Below, piece by piece: positions 17,722 through 26,594 of a stretch of 64,000 bases of DNA. The translations under genes and the position numbers were made by a program. The notes beneath the pieces are model-generated. The model saw only the letters and a list, made by a program, of their open reading frames with translations, had not been told where the DNA came from and ran no database searches. The first letter of the stretch is position 1; each line of letters opens with the position of its first letter. Location: positions 806,001 through 870,000 of the forward strand of contig NZ_LVHF01000033.1 in the NCBI RefSeq assembly GCF_001650345.1. Reading direction: 5' to 3'. This DNA comes from Photobacterium jeanii. GTDB taxonomy: Bacteria > Pseudomonadota > Gammaproteobacteria > Enterobacterales > Vibrionaceae.

Positions 17722-18345
17722 TTATGCTAACGCAATTATTGCAATAGTAATCAATCCCGATGTGATTAGCACTAGCATAGCACGAAGATTTGAAGCGAAA
17801 TACAGCTTGTCTTGAACGGAAAGAGTGCTTTGTTTACCTGTAAACATGGCTAAAACCAATGGCTTATTGCGTAACTTGTAAAACAAAATTGCACCAAGGT
17901 GGAGTACAACTAGCAAAGGTAATAAACGAGCCAAAGCTAGGTGGAGTGTACTCAAAATCTCGAAAACAGTATCAGTTAACCAATAGCTGGTTAGAGGTAG
18001 GTTATCTAGCATGCCCGCCAAAGCTAATCCCGAAATACATTGTATAAGCAGAGCAGACAGCATGGTGAGTACCATCCAACCACCAAGTGGGTTGTGACCT
18101 GCTTGGCTTGGTGTTTTGCCTTGTAAGTAACGCACTAAATAGAAAGGAGAGCGCAGGAATTGACGAAAACGACTCGTCTCACTACCCACAACACCCCATA
18201 TCCAACGCCAAGTCACCAGCACAAAGAGCATTAACCCTAGAATAACGTGCGATTCATGCCCGGCATTGCCAGAGGCGAGAAGTGAACAGAATAAAATTGC
18301 CTGTAACCAATGATAAATACGTGCAGGTAGATCCCAAATCTTCAT
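17722..18345 (-). CDS. Cytochrome b561-family membrane protein
   Basis: A 207-residue di-haem membrane cytochrome of the bacterial b561 family. It starts with the hallmark WDLPARIYHWLQ (haem-ligand His) and has four main hydrophobic segments plus a C-terminal one. Further His residues at GHESHVILG and LVVLHLGAI fit haem ligation. It diverges from a cytochrome c' gene, a pairing often seen in proteobacteria, where the b561 protein is thought to exchange electrons with the periplasmic cytochrome. First gene of a two-gene unit with the MarR regulator. Confidence 0.9.
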   Translation of the reverse strand: MKIWDLPARIYHWLQAILFCSLLASGNAGHESHVILGLMLFVLVTWRWIWGVVGSETSRFRQFLRSPFYLVRYLQGKTPSQAGHNPLGGWMVLTMLSALLIQCISGLALAGMLDNLPLTSYWLTDTVFEILSTLHLALARLLPLLVVLHLGAILFYKLRNKPLVLAMFTGKQSTLSVQDKLYFASNLRAMLVLITSGLITIAIIALA

Positions 18346-18392
18346 AGTGCTCTCTCTTACGTCAAACTGTGTTGTGCTAAACCGTTAACAAT

Positions 18393-18438
18393 AATTTACA
18401 CAGCAATAGTTGCAATTGCAACTATTGCTGTGTAAATT
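18393..18438. promoter_or_regulatory. Perfect 46-bp palindrome between divergent cytochrome genes
   Basis: Two exactly complementary 23-base arms, 18393-18415 and 18416-18438, meet with no spacer; the centre is TTGCAATTGCAA. It starts 48 bases from the b561 start and ends 71 bases before the cytochrome c' start, so it should overlap one or both promoters. Best guess is a high-affinity, possibly double, operator for the adjacent MarR protein. It could also fold as a hairpin in either 5' leader. Confidence 0.7.
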
Positions 18439-18509
18439 GATTTCAAGTTCAGCAGACATGAACCGAACAAAACAACGAAAAGGCGTTATCGCCAAATGAG
18501 GAGAGAGTG

Positions 18510-18932
18510 ATGAAGAATTTAGCTGTTGTGTTGCTACCCGCCATATTGGCTTTCCCTGCGCAAGCAAACGAGGTACAGCAACGCCAAGATGCTTTTTCAG
18601 CAATCGAAAAGACAGTTAAGCAAGTGACCAACGCGCTTGAACAAAGTGAACCAGACTGGAAAACAGTATTGGCATCAAGCCAGCAACTAAAGAGTCATAG
18701 TCAGTCGTTGATGACGCTTTTTCCGGATGGAAGTGAAGAGGGGAGTAAAGCGAAATCTTCGGTTTGGAGCAAACCTGAGAAATTTAACGCTTTGATGGCA
18801 AAGATGGATCAAGGCTTTGAACAAGCACTAGTCGAGAGTCAATCACAGCAGCTAGCAGGCGTGAAGGCAGGGCTTAAGCAAGCAGAGAGCACTTGCAAAG
18901 CTTGTCATCGTAGTTATCGCTCGCGTTGGTAA
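18510..18932 (+). CDS. Cytochrome c' (periplasmic)
   Basis: A 140-residue helical haem protein with an N-terminal signal peptide (cleavage near AQA-NEV) and a single C-terminal haem site CKACH (C129, C132, H133), the layout of cytochromes c'. These proteins bind NO and CO and are linked to NO tolerance. GTG 18507 lies directly before ATG 18510; the GGAGAG ribosome site suits either. It diverges from its likely partner b561. Confidence 0.9.
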   Translation: MKNLAVVLLPAILAFPAQANEVQQRQDAFSAIEKTVKQVTNALEQSEPDWKTVLASSQQLKSHSQSLMTLFPDGSEEGSKAKSSVWSKPEKFNALMAKMDQGFEQALVESQSQQLAGVKAGLKQAESTCKACHRSYRSRW

Positions 18933-18986
18933 CACTAAAAAACTAAATATTCACTAATAACGAAATAAGCCAATAAAGGAAGTATC

Positions 18987-19661
18987 ATGAAAAATAATCT
19001 TAAAAAGAACATCTTAACTACTCTATTTGTATCATCGCTGAGCTTTTCTGCTGTAGCGGCTGATTTTGGTGTTGAGCTAATGTGGAACACGTCTGACGCC
19101 AATCAAGTGCTCGATTCTATGGCGGATCAGCGTGCTGCATTTGGCGAGCTTATAAAAAGCGGTGAAGTAAAAGATATGTTTGTGTTCAATAGCAGTATTG
19201 AGGGCAAACCAATGGCGTTAATTCGCTTTGTGATTGATGGTGAAGATCAAGCAGACGTTGAAAATAAGCTTAAAGATTTACCTTTATATAAGAAAGAATT
19301 GGTGAAAGTGAGCCATGTCCAACCGCTAGGTAACAAATGGTTAGATAATACGCCTGCGATGCAAAATTACGGTGTCACTTTTACATGGCGAGAAGATATT
19401 GATGCATTAGAGATGGATCGTGTGCTAGGTATCGATTTACAGCGCGTTATTAGTCTGAATCAAGCTGGCTTAGTGACTTCTTCGTACCTAAACACCCAAA
19501 AGCTTGCGAATGGTATTGAACGTCCAGTTTATCATGTCGCCTTTTTAGCAAAAGATGCAGCTCATGCGCGCGAACTGAGTAAACAATTTGAAGCCGTTAA
19601 TCTAGGTTATGCCAATGTTGATGTTCAGTACCTGGGTCATAAAGTGCAGCTAGTGAAGTAA
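18987..19661 (+). CDS. Exported hypothetical protein, duplicated dimeric barrel-like fold
   Basis: A 224-residue protein with a clear signal peptide (cleavage near VAA-DFG). The mature part seems to consist of two similar halves of about 100 residues, starting DFGVELMWNTSDANQVLD and NYGVTFTWREDIDALEMD. This suggests a duplicated ferredoxin-like (YciI or muconolactone isomerase-like) alpha+beta domain. Function unknown. It follows cytochrome c' by 54 bases on the same strand, so it is probably in the same operon and periplasmic. Ended by a strong terminator at 19707. Confidence 0.75.
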   Translation: MKNNLKKNILTTLFVSSLSFSAVAADFGVELMWNTSDANQVLDSMADQRAAFGELIKSGEVKDMFVFNSSIEGKPMALIRFVIDGEDQADVENKLKDLPLYKKELVKVSHVQPLGNKWLDNTPAMQNYGVTFTWREDIDALEMDRVLGIDLQRVISLNQAGLVTSSYLNTQKLANGIERPVYHVAFLAKDAAHARELSKQFEAVNLGYANVDVQYLGHKVQLVK

Positions 19662-19706
19662 ATCTGCTCAAGCTAAATATTGCGGTTTATAGCAAGTGGT
19701 AATAAA

Positions 19707-19737
19707 CAAAACCAAGCGTCGGCTTGGTTTTGTTTTA
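19707..19737 (+). terminator. Rho-independent terminator
   Basis: Perfect 11-bp stem CAAAACCAAGC / GCTTGGTTTTG, loop GTCG, then TTTT. Ends the cytochrome c' unit. Confidence 0.92.
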
Positions 19738-19754
19738 TATGTATTGGTAATTTA

Positions 19755-20783
19755 CTAATCTGCCAATAATGGTCGCCACCAATCCTCATTATTGAGGTAC
19801 CAAAGAACAGTTTGTTCAAGTCCTGTTTGAAACGTTGTTTGCGGTTGCCATGCTAATGTTTTCTTAATTTTCGTAATATCAATGGCGTAGCGGCGATCAT
19901 GTCCTGGTCTATCGCTAATGTGTTTAATAAGTTCACGATAACTGGGTTTAGCGGCAGGTGTGGGTACATGTTTCTCTAGGATGTCACAAATAGTTGTAAC
20001 AACGTCTAGGTTACTGCGTTCGCTATTTCCTCCAATATTGTACGTTTCACCAATCTTTCCTTGAGATATTACTCTGTACAGTGCATCGGCGTGATCTTCT
20101 ACATATAACCAGTCGCGAATTTGCTGACCACTGCCATATATTGGTAGAGCCTTCCCTTGTAATGCATTGATAATAACTACTGGGATCAGCTTTTCAGGGT
20201 AGTGATACGGACCATAATTATTTGAGCTATTAGTGACTATTACGGGTAATTGATAAGTTCTTGCCCACGCTCGAACAAGGTGATCGCTTGATGCTTTCGA
20301 GGCTGAATAAGGGTTTGAAGGGTTATACGGTGAATGCTCATGAAAACTCGGCGCATCAGTATCAAGATCACCGAAAACTTCATCCGTTGAAATATGGTGA
20401 AATTTGAAGTCATCTTTTTTGCTTATAGGTAGTGTTTGCCAGTATTCACGTGCAACTTCAAGTAGCTGATAAGTACCAATGATATTGGTTTGAAGAAAAG
20501 CAGCTGCGCCATCAATAGATTTATCGACATGACTTTCGGCTGCTAAGTGCATTATCACATCGGGTTGATGTTGTTCAAAAACGGCTTGAACTGCAGTTTT
20601 GTCACAGATGTCTACGTGCGCAAAATGATAGCGAGGGTTGGATGATACAGAGTCTAACGACGCGAGGTTGCCTGCATAAGTCAGTTTATCAAGGTTGATA
20701 ACACTGTCTTGTGTATGATTGATGATGTGGCGGACAACAGCAGAGCCAATAAAGCCAGCGCCGCCTGTGACAAGTATTTTCAC
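19755..20783 (-). CDS. rfbB: dTDP-glucose 4,6-dehydratase
   Basis: A 342-residue short-chain dehydrogenase-type enzyme that converts dTDP-glucose to dTDP-4-keto-6-deoxyglucose. The NAD-binding motif GGAGFIGS is at residues 7-14. The catalytic STDEVFGDL and [12 protein letters not shown] (Tyr-x3-Lys) are intact, as are [14 protein letters not shown] and [14 protein letters not shown]. Full length. Normally it sits with rfbA, rfbC or rfbD, or in the enterobacterial common antigen cluster (as rffG). Here it stands alone among unrelated genes, so its pathway cannot be read from context. Confidence 0.93.
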   Translation of the reverse strand: MKILVTGGAGFIGSAVVRHIINHTQDSVINLDKLTYAGNLASLDSVSSNPRYHFAHVDICDKTAVQAVFEQHQPDVIMHLAAESHVDKSIDGAAAFLQTNIIGTYQLLEVAREYWQTLPISKKDDFKFHHISTDEVFGDLDTDAPSFHEHSPYNPSNPYSASKASSDHLVRAWARTYQLPVIVTNSSNNYGPYHYPEKLIPVVIINALQGKALPIYGSGQQIRDWLYVEDHADALYRVISQGKIGETYNIGGNSERSNLDVVTTICDILEKHVPTPAAKPSYRELIKHISDRPGHDRRYAIDITKIKKTLAWQPQTTFQTGLEQTVLWYLNNEDWWRPLLAD

Positions 20784-20998
20784 TGCACGAATGCCTTTAA
20801 TACCGCAACTAAGAGTATTTACTCAGAGTTGAGTTAGATAACTAGATACCTCAATGATACCTTGTGGTGATCTGTGATAACAAATATAAGCGCTTGTATT
20901 CATTTTAGTTGAGGAAAAATAATCCAACTAATGAGTAATTAAAGGAGTGAAATTGTTATTATGAAAACGTCGAGATAAAGAGATAAACCGAGGCTCAA

Positions 20999-21478
20999 AT
21001 GTACTGTCATTTTTATTCATCTCCGTTAGGTCGTATTCGCTTATTAGCTAATGACGATGGTTTAACAGGTTTAACGTTACCAACACAAAGAGTGGACGAT
21101 ACGGTTCAAGATGATTGGCAAGTGACGGCTGAGCCTTTTATCGAGTGCTGTCGCCAACTAGATGCGTACTTTGCTGGTACGTTAACCGAGTTTACTGTGC
21201 CACTGGCCCCGAAGGGGACGGCTTTTCAGCAACAAGTTTGGAAGGCGCTGTGCAGTGTGCCTTATGGCGAAACGTGTTCTTACAAAGCGATAGCTGAAGC
21301 GATAAATAACCCCAAAGCAGTGCGAGCTGTTGGTGCGGCAAATGGTAAAAATCCGATTGCGATTATTGTGCCTTGCCATCGGGTAATCGGCTCAAATGGT
21401 CAGCTTACGGGTTATGCGGGCGGGGTAGAAAGTAAGGCGTTTTTACTGAAATTAGAAGGTGCACTGGCTTCATCGTAA
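20999..21478 (+). CDS. ogt: Methylated-DNA-protein cysteine methyltransferase
   Basis: A 159-residue DNA repair protein that removes methyl from O6-methylguanine by transfer to its own cysteine (a suicide reaction). The acceptor is C126 in VPCHRVIGSNG. The helix-turn-helix and Tyr/Arg finger residues are in VPYGETCSYKAIAEAINNPKAVRAVGAANGKNP. Single-domain Ogt type, without the AraC-like Ada part. Its 3' end overlaps the convergent gene at 21470 by nine bases. Confidence 0.95.
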   Translation: MYCHFYSSPLGRIRLLANDDGLTGLTLPTQRVDDTVQDDWQVTAEPFIECCRQLDAYFAGTLTEFTVPLAPKGTAFQQQVWKALCSVPYGETCSYKAIAEAINNPKAVRAVGAANGKNPIAIIVPCHRVIGSNGQLTGYAGGVESKAFLLKLEGALASS

Positions 21479-22090
21479 GCAAGCTTGGAATCGGGTCAGG
21501 TGATCTTCTTGAGCGTAAAATTGGAACGATTCACCTTGAGTGGCAAGCTCAAAGTGACCTGCATCTTGGAATAATAAGTTCGTTAGGCGATCAAAAGCTT
21601 TTTGGTAATTATTATCGCCTAAAATGACTAAGCCACTGATTTCGCTATCGGGCGTAAGTGGTTGCCAATAGGTTGTAAAAACGGCAACGGGTTTACGAGC
21701 ACGACGGTATTCAATATTTTCATAACCTCGTCGCTTTTGATGCTGTGGCGGTAGGTGAGAGTTAAGGCGCAAAGCGCGTTTGATTGCGATGTAGCGGTTG
21801 GGTGTCTGTTTGGTCGAGACCATCGCGATTTGAATCACAGGCAAGAAGCTGTTTTGTTGCGGGTGCCGCTCTAAATGAAAGAAGTCTATTCGGCATTCTT
21901 GGTCGGATAAAGATACTTGGCTCGTGGGTACGATGTAGGCAAATACAGGGGAAAACAGGCCAAGTAGCAGACTAAATAAGATAGCAAGCTGTACTATTGC
22001 GAGCGAGTAAAGATAGAAGCTTAGGTTTCTCCCTGCCAATAAGCGGCTACGATGAAAGTCGCATTGTGATGTTTGAACTCCTGTATTCAT
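21470..22090 (-). CDS. Hypothetical membrane-anchored protein, 206 residues
   Basis: Family not recognised. One strong hydrophobic segment at about residues 24-53 anchors a C-terminal domain of ~150 residues, presumably in the periplasm. The tail has aromatic-rich strands (PVAVFTTYWQPLTPDSEISGLVILGDNNYQKAF). The 3' end overlaps ogt by nine bases on the opposite strand, so the two mRNAs are complementary at their ends. Context gives no function. Confidence 0.7.
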   Translation of the reverse strand: MNTGVQTSQCDFHRSRLLAGRNLSFYLYSLAIVQLAILFSLLLGLFSPVFAYIVPTSQVSLSDQECRIDFFHLERHPQQNSFLPVIQIAMVSTKQTPNRYIAIKRALRLNSHLPPQHQKRRGYENIEYRRARKPVAVFTTYWQPLTPDSEISGLVILGDNNYQKAFDRLTNLLFQDAGHFELATQGESFQFYAQEDHLTRFQACLR

Positions 22091-22206
22091 CGTATCGGCT
22101 CAGCACTGGTTTCTCATAGAAACAGCATATTCAGCCAGTCTCATCTACGGTGTATCAGCTATGAGATAAATCTCATATTCACTATGTTCGCTAAGGTTTA
22201 TCGTTG

Positions 22207-23187
22207 TTAGCCGGCGTTATAAATTTTGGCTTTCACCATGTTTCGATATTGCGCAGGCGTTAAGTCATAGGCTTGCTTAAAACGTGTCGCGAAATGATAG
22301 GCATCTTTGTAACCCACTTGTTCTGCGACGTCTTGTAAGCTCATACCAAAATCACGCAATAATTCCTGAGCTACCTCCATTCTTATTTTTTGCAAATACT
22401 GATGGGGAGCTTGTCCTACCTGATCTTTGAATTTTCGACTAAATGTTCGCAGTGGCATACCGCAAGCATCGGCGATTTGCTGTGCAGTGATCGGGTGTGA
22501 CAGTTGGCGCTTCATCCAGTCTTGGGCAAAGGCGATCGACTCATCAAACTGTACTTCACCACCGATTTGATAGAAGGGTTGTTGGGTTGATTTTGAAATC
22601 TCGTGACCGTAATGAGTCTCAATAGTTGTTGCAATTTTCTGGCCGTATTGCTGGGTGATCAGAAATAAAATCATCTCGGTTTGGGAGTTGATACTTCCGG
22701 TGCAATACAAGCCATTTGCTGCGGTAATGGATGCTTTACGGTTTAGTTTAACTTTTGGATAGCGAGCTGTGAATTTGTCGTAAAAGTACCAATGCGTGGT
22801 GGCGACTTGATCATCAAGCAACCCCGTTTCAGCCAATAGTGTTACACCCGTTCCGGTAGCGACTAATTTTGCCCCTTGTTGGTATTGTTTGATTAACCAT
22901 GGGATCAAGCTAGGGGTATGACTCAATGCCGACATCGGATTACCCCACATCGGTGGCAGAATAATCACATCAAAAACATCAGGGTCGTCGAAAGTGATAT
23001 CTGGCATTAGCCTTAAGCCTGCCGTCAACTTAGGCGAAGCAAGAGATGCGGCAATGAGCTTGATACTAAAGGGATTTTCTTTTTGTAAGTGGCGCTCTCG
23101 CAGGCTTGCAGCACTACTTAGCATCTCAGCAGCCAGAGAAACCCCTGTGATGAGGGCGCGATGATAGAGAACAAATCCGACTTTCAT
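22207..23187 (-). CDS. AraC-family regulator with DJ-1/PfpI-like N-domain
   Basis: A two-domain regulator of the GATase1-like AraC group (relatives include FtrA and CdhR types). The first ~190 residues form a DJ-1/PfpI-like domain (MKVGFVLYHRALITGVSLAAEML at the start, DVIILPPMWGN in the middle). Two helix-turn-helix motifs occupy the last ~100 residues (ITAQQIADACGMPLRTFSRKFKDQVG and MSLQDVAEQVGYKDAYHFATRFKQAYDLTPAQYR). The frame extends to 23286, but ATG 23187 begins exactly at the domain. It diverges from the FabY-like gene. Targets and ligand are unknown. Confidence 0.88.
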   Translation of the reverse strand: MKVGFVLYHRALITGVSLAAEMLSSAASLRERHLQKENPFSIKLIAASLASPKLTAGLRLMPDITFDDPDVFDVIILPPMWGNPMSALSHTPSLIPWLIKQYQQGAKLVATGTGVTLLAETGLLDDQVATTHWYFYDKFTARYPKVKLNRKASITAANGLYCTGSINSQTEMILFLITQQYGQKIATTIETHYGHEISKSTQQPFYQIGGEVQFDESIAFAQDWMKRQLSHPITAQQIADACGMPLRTFSRKFKDQVGQAPHQYLQKIRMEVAQELLRDFGMSLQDVAEQVGYKDAYHFATRFKQAYDLTPAQYRNMVKAKIYNAG

Positions 23188-23311
23188 ACCGTTTTGCCTG
23201 AAATTTTGTTTGATTGGCGTTAATGGCAGTGATTTTGGCATAAATACAAGGTGAATAACCAGCGTAAGTTGGTAACCTAGCCGCAAATTATTGTTTTTCT
23301 GTAGGCGTCAA

Positions 23312-25162
23312 ATGACAAAGTTACCGCTAATTGTTGGCTTTGGTGGCATGAATGCTGCCGGTCGTAGTTCAGGTTTCCATAGCTATAAACGCATGGTAGC
23401 GGATGTATTATCTCAAGAGCAGATGGCTTCAACGTGGCAAGATTTAGCTTGTCGCATGGGATTAGAACAAACTGAGTTAGCTAACGAAGAGTTAGTTGCA
23501 GCTATCAAAGCGGGCACTTTAGTGCGTCGAATTGAGTCGTTTGACCCTGACAATATTTTGTATCAATACAAAGCACAGGTAGCGAGTGAAGGTGATACGT
23601 TAACTTTCACCGTTCGTAAATCTAAGCTGCCAACAAAGATCCCAGATAACTGGGAACTGGAATCACAAGGTAACAAAGTCAAGGTGACGGTAACGGGCGA
23701 GCTAGCAACATTGCTAGAAGATCGCACCCAATACCCTGTCACCAGTGGCGGTAACATCCCTACTGGTTTTGATCCTGCCAAGCTTTATAACTCACGTTTT
23801 CATCCTCGTGGCTTAACGCTGAGTGTGTATGGCGCGTCAGATGCACTCAATTCGTTGGGTTTAGAGTGGGATACCGTTCTTCAGCATATCGAACCGGATC
23901 AAGTCTCTGTGTATGCCGGTAGTGCATTAGGTCAGATTGATGATGATTCACTATCTGGTATGTTGGCAGCGCCGCTGACTGGGGGGCGTGTTAGCACGAA
24001 AATGATGGCACTCTCGTTTGCAGAAATGCCAGCAGATTTCATTAATGGCTACGTGATTAATAGTGTTGGTAATACTGGCACTAATATGGGCGCGTGTGCG
24101 AGTTTTTTATACAACCTTCGCCAAGGTATGCATGATATCCAGCATGGCAAAGCAAAAGTAGCGATCGTAGGTAATGCCGAAGCGCCAGTTGTTGCTGAAG
24201 TGATGGAAGGCTTCCGAGTGATGGGGGCGCTTGCCGAAGATGAACAGCTTAAAGCGCTAGATAGCAGCGATACGGTTGATAACACCCGCGCCTGTCGCCC
24301 GTTCTCTAGTAACGCGGGTTTTACTATGGCTGAAGCATCGCAGTTTGTAGTGTTGATGGATGATGAACTCGCTCTGAAGTTAGGGATGAATATCTACGGC
24401 TCGGTTGCTGATGTTTTTGTGAATGCTGACGCGAATAAGAAATCTATTTCTGCACCAGGTATTGGTAACTATGTCACTGTTGCTAAAGCTGCTGCGTTAG
24501 CAAAAGCGATTTTGGGTGAAGAGGGTGTGAAGCAAACTTATGTGCAAGCGCATGGTACAGGTACACCACAAAACCGCGTAACAGAAAGCCATATCCTTAA
24601 CGAAGTGGCGAAAACCTTCAATATTGATCAGTGGTCTGTTAGTGCAGTGAAATCGTATCTTGGTCACTCAATGGGAGCGGCGGCAGGCGATCAGCTGGTG
24701 GCATCTTTGGGTGTATGGCAATACGGTTGGGTACCCGGCATTACTACAATTGATCATGTTGCTGATGATGTCTACCACTCAAACTTGAACATTTTGATGG
24801 ATCATCAGTTTGCTGGCGAAAAAGGTGAAGACTACAAAGCGGTACTGGTGAACGCGAAGGGCTTTGGTGGTAATAACGCAACGGGCTTGGTGCTATCACC
24901 TGCGCAGACTATGTCTATGCTAGCAAAGAAATACGGTGATGATGCTATTCATGCTTATCAAGCGAAGAACCAAGTTGTATCTGAGCAAGCAATGAATGCG
25001 GATCAAGCTGCATGTCAGGGGAAAGAAGTGATGCGTTACCACTTTGGTGAAAGTGTTATGGATGAAACATCTGTATCAATGACACCAGAGCAACTAACGT
25101 TAACAGCATTCGATACCGCCATTTCGTTACCAACGGCGACCCCTTATCAAGATTACGCGTAA
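23312..25162 (+). CDS. fabY: Beta-ketoacyl-ACP synthase, FabY-like
   Basis: A 616-residue ketosynthase. The catalytic set of the elongating condensing enzymes is present: C262 (MGACASFL), H414 (QAHGTGTPQNR) and H452 (SYLGHSMGAAAGDQ). It is longer than FabB/FabF (about 410 residues), with an extra ~130-residue N-terminal region that begins LPLIVGFGGMNAAGRSS. This strongly recalls P. aeruginosa FabY, which starts fatty acid synthesis from acetyl-CoA and malonyl-ACP. The frame is open from 23291, but ATG 23312 matches the family N-terminus. Monocistronic, with a terminator at 25215. The FabY name is by recognition, not alignment. Confidence 0.8.
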   Translation: MTKLPLIVGFGGMNAAGRSSGFHSYKRMVADVLSQEQMASTWQDLACRMGLEQTELANEELVAAIKAGTLVRRIESFDPDNILYQYKAQVASEGDTLTFTVRKSKLPTKIPDNWELESQGNKVKVTVTGELATLLEDRTQYPVTSGGNIPTGFDPAKLYNSRFHPRGLTLSVYGASDALNSLGLEWDTVLQHIEPDQVSVYAGSALGQIDDDSLSGMLAAPLTGGRVSTKMMALSFAEMPADFINGYVINSVGNTGTNMGACASFLYNLRQGMHDIQHGKAKVAIVGNAEAPVVAEVMEGFRVMGALAEDEQLKALDSSDTVDNTRACRPFSSNAGFTMAEASQFVVLMDDELALKLGMNIYGSVADVFVNADANKKSISAPGIGNYVTVAKAAALAKAILGEEGVKQTYVQAHGTGTPQNRVTESHILNEVAKTFNIDQWSVSAVKSYLGHSMGAAAGDQLVASLGVWQYGWVPGITTIDHVADDVYHSNLNILMDHQFAGEKGEDYKAVLVNAKGFGGNNATGLVLSPAQTMSMLAKKYGDDAIHAYQAKNQVVSEQAMNADQAACQGKEVMRYHFGESVMDETSVSMTPEQLTLTAFDTAISLPTATPYQDYA

Positions 25163-25214
25163 ATGAGCATGAATTTTTGCGTCTAGTATCTTGAGAGTGC
25201 TAAAGATAAATACG

Positions 25215-25250
25215 AAGCCACCAACACGAGAGTGTTTGGTGGCTTTTTCT
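25215..25250 (+). terminator. Rho-independent terminator
   Basis: A 13-bp stem with one bulged base (AAGCCACCAACAC / GTGTTTGGTGGCTT), loop GAGA, then TTTTT. Confidence 0.92.
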
Positions 25251-25387
25251 TATCTAGAGATAATTACAACGAAGCTGGGTAGGTGTGATAGCGATAAGCG
25301 CTAACTTTTTGATAGCGGTTTACACTGTTAATTGGTCGATTAATTGTTAAATGAGTAGTTAAGTCACGACAAAAGGTGATTGCGGTG

Positions 25388-26023
25388 ATGTCATTATTGG
25401 AAGATAAACACATGAATGAAATTCAGCTCCAGCAAGGGATCCTCGCGTTAGCTGACATCGATAAGGATGTAGCTAGTGCTCTAGAGGAATATGGGTTTCC
25501 GCCACCACGTAATATTCCTGCTGGGTTTGAGTCTTTATTGTCGATCATTGTCAGTCAGCAAATATCAACAGAAGCTTCAAAAGCAATTATGGGCCGAGTG
25601 CGCGATTTAACTCCTGTTTTAACGGCTGAGGCATTCTTGGCGCTAGAACCTGATGCTATTCGTGGAGCTGGGTTATCGCGCCCTAAGGTAAAGTATTCGT
25701 TATCTTTAGCGGAAGCTATAGTGGAGCGTCGTTTCGAGCCTGATGCTTTGATTGAGATGGATGATAGCAGTGCGATAAAAGCGATAACTGAGCTTAAAGG
25801 CTTTGGTCAGTGGAGTGCAGAGATCTATTTGATGTTTGCGCTAGGGCGTTGCGATATTTTTCCTGCGGATGATTTGGCCTTGCAGGTTGCTTTAGGACGT
25901 TTGAAAGGGTTTGCTGAGAAACCGACGGCGAAGCAGACAAGAGAAATAGTTAATACTTGGACACCGTGGCGAACAGCTGGAGCGCTCTTTTTATGGCATT
26001 ACTACCGTGGCGCTCCAGCTTAA
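25388..26023 (+). CDS. DNA-3-methyladenine glycosylase II (AlkA-type HhH-GPD)
   Basis: A ~212-residue base-excision repair enzyme that removes alkylated purines from DNA. It has the HhH-GPD fold: LLSIIVSQQISTEASKAIMGR, the helix-hairpin-helix LKGFGQWSAEIYLMFALGR, and the catalytic Asp region FPADDLALQ. It lacks the N-terminal domain of E. coli AlkA and is closer to the short AlkA/Mag1 type. Possible starts are GTG 25376, ATG 25388 and ATG 25412; AAAGGTG supports 25388, GGAAG supports 25412. It is within 5 kb of ogt, also an alkylation repair gene, but not in the same operon. Confidence 0.88.
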   Translation: MSLLEDKHMNEIQLQQGILALADIDKDVASALEEYGFPPPRNIPAGFESLLSIIVSQQISTEASKAIMGRVRDLTPVLTAEAFLALEPDAIRGAGLSRPKVKYSLSLAEAIVERRFEPDALIEMDDSSAIKAITELKGFGQWSAEIYLMFALGRCDIFPADDLALQVALGRLKGFAEKPTAKQTREIVNTWTPWRTAGALFLWHYYRGAPA

Positions 26024-26051
26024 TTCGATTGCTTGCTCAAAAGATGGGGCA

Positions 26052-26594
26052 CTAGCCAAGAGGGTAGCGAGCAGAAAGCATAATCAGGCCATTCTGTAAG
26101 CCGCTGATATGTAAAGCAGCAGCAAGTGAAATCGTAGGAGTAGGGTGGAAGCGGTAATAGGTATGTAGCTTCATTTTGGTATTGTCGTCTGAGATTAAAT
26201 ACGCTCCCGCACTGACACCCACTTCGGATACTGGGTTAACCCAAGCTGAAGCATCAAAGCTAAGCTCTGTAAAAAAGCGACCAAAGTTATCGTCTGACTT
26301 TTTTAATTTCTGTGAATGAACCTTGAAATAACCACGAAGATCAGCAAATTGCGATACAGGGGCGTTAAAGCCTGCACCCGCGCTAATTGACCAATCACTA
26401 TCAAAAGAGCTCGTTGCTTCAGCAACTACGTGAGCATTTTGGTGGATTAGCATAGAGCCGCCCACACCTAAACCGCCCGGGTTAAGAGGAACTAGCACTT
26501 CACCATAGTTGTAATTGAAATTGTTTGCATAGGTGGCAGGCACAACAAAAAGGTTGGCGATCAGTAGGCCAACCAAACAGGTATATTTATACAT
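26052..26594 (-). CDS. Predicted outer-membrane beta-barrel protein, paralogue A
   Basis: A 180-residue exported protein with a signal peptide (cleavage near TYA-NNF). The mature part is made of alternating beta strands (GLGVGGSMLIHQNAHVVAEATSSF, DWSISAGAGFNAP, ADLRGYFKVHSQ) and ends in SARYPLG. It resembles small YfaZ-like barrels but I cannot assign a family. Its full length matches the next gene upstream (26703), including DLRGYFKVHS against DVRGYLKAHS and the identical LSARYPLG end. The two are tandem duplicates. Confidence 0.8.
   Translation of the reverse strand: MYKYTCLVGLLIANLFVVPATYANNFNYNYGEVLVPLNPGGLGVGGSMLIHQNAHVVAEATSSFDSDWSISAGAGFNAPVSQFADLRGYFKVHSQKLKKSDDNFGRFFTELSFDASAWVNPVSEVGVSAGAYLISDDNTKMKLHTYYRFHPTPTISLAAALHISGLQNGLIMLSARYPLG

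Noticed and set aside
17740-17760. Second copy of the TTGCAAT-type operator near the end of the b561 gene
   Set aside because: The similarity is short and lies within coding sequence for an Ile/Ala-rich tail; probably chance.
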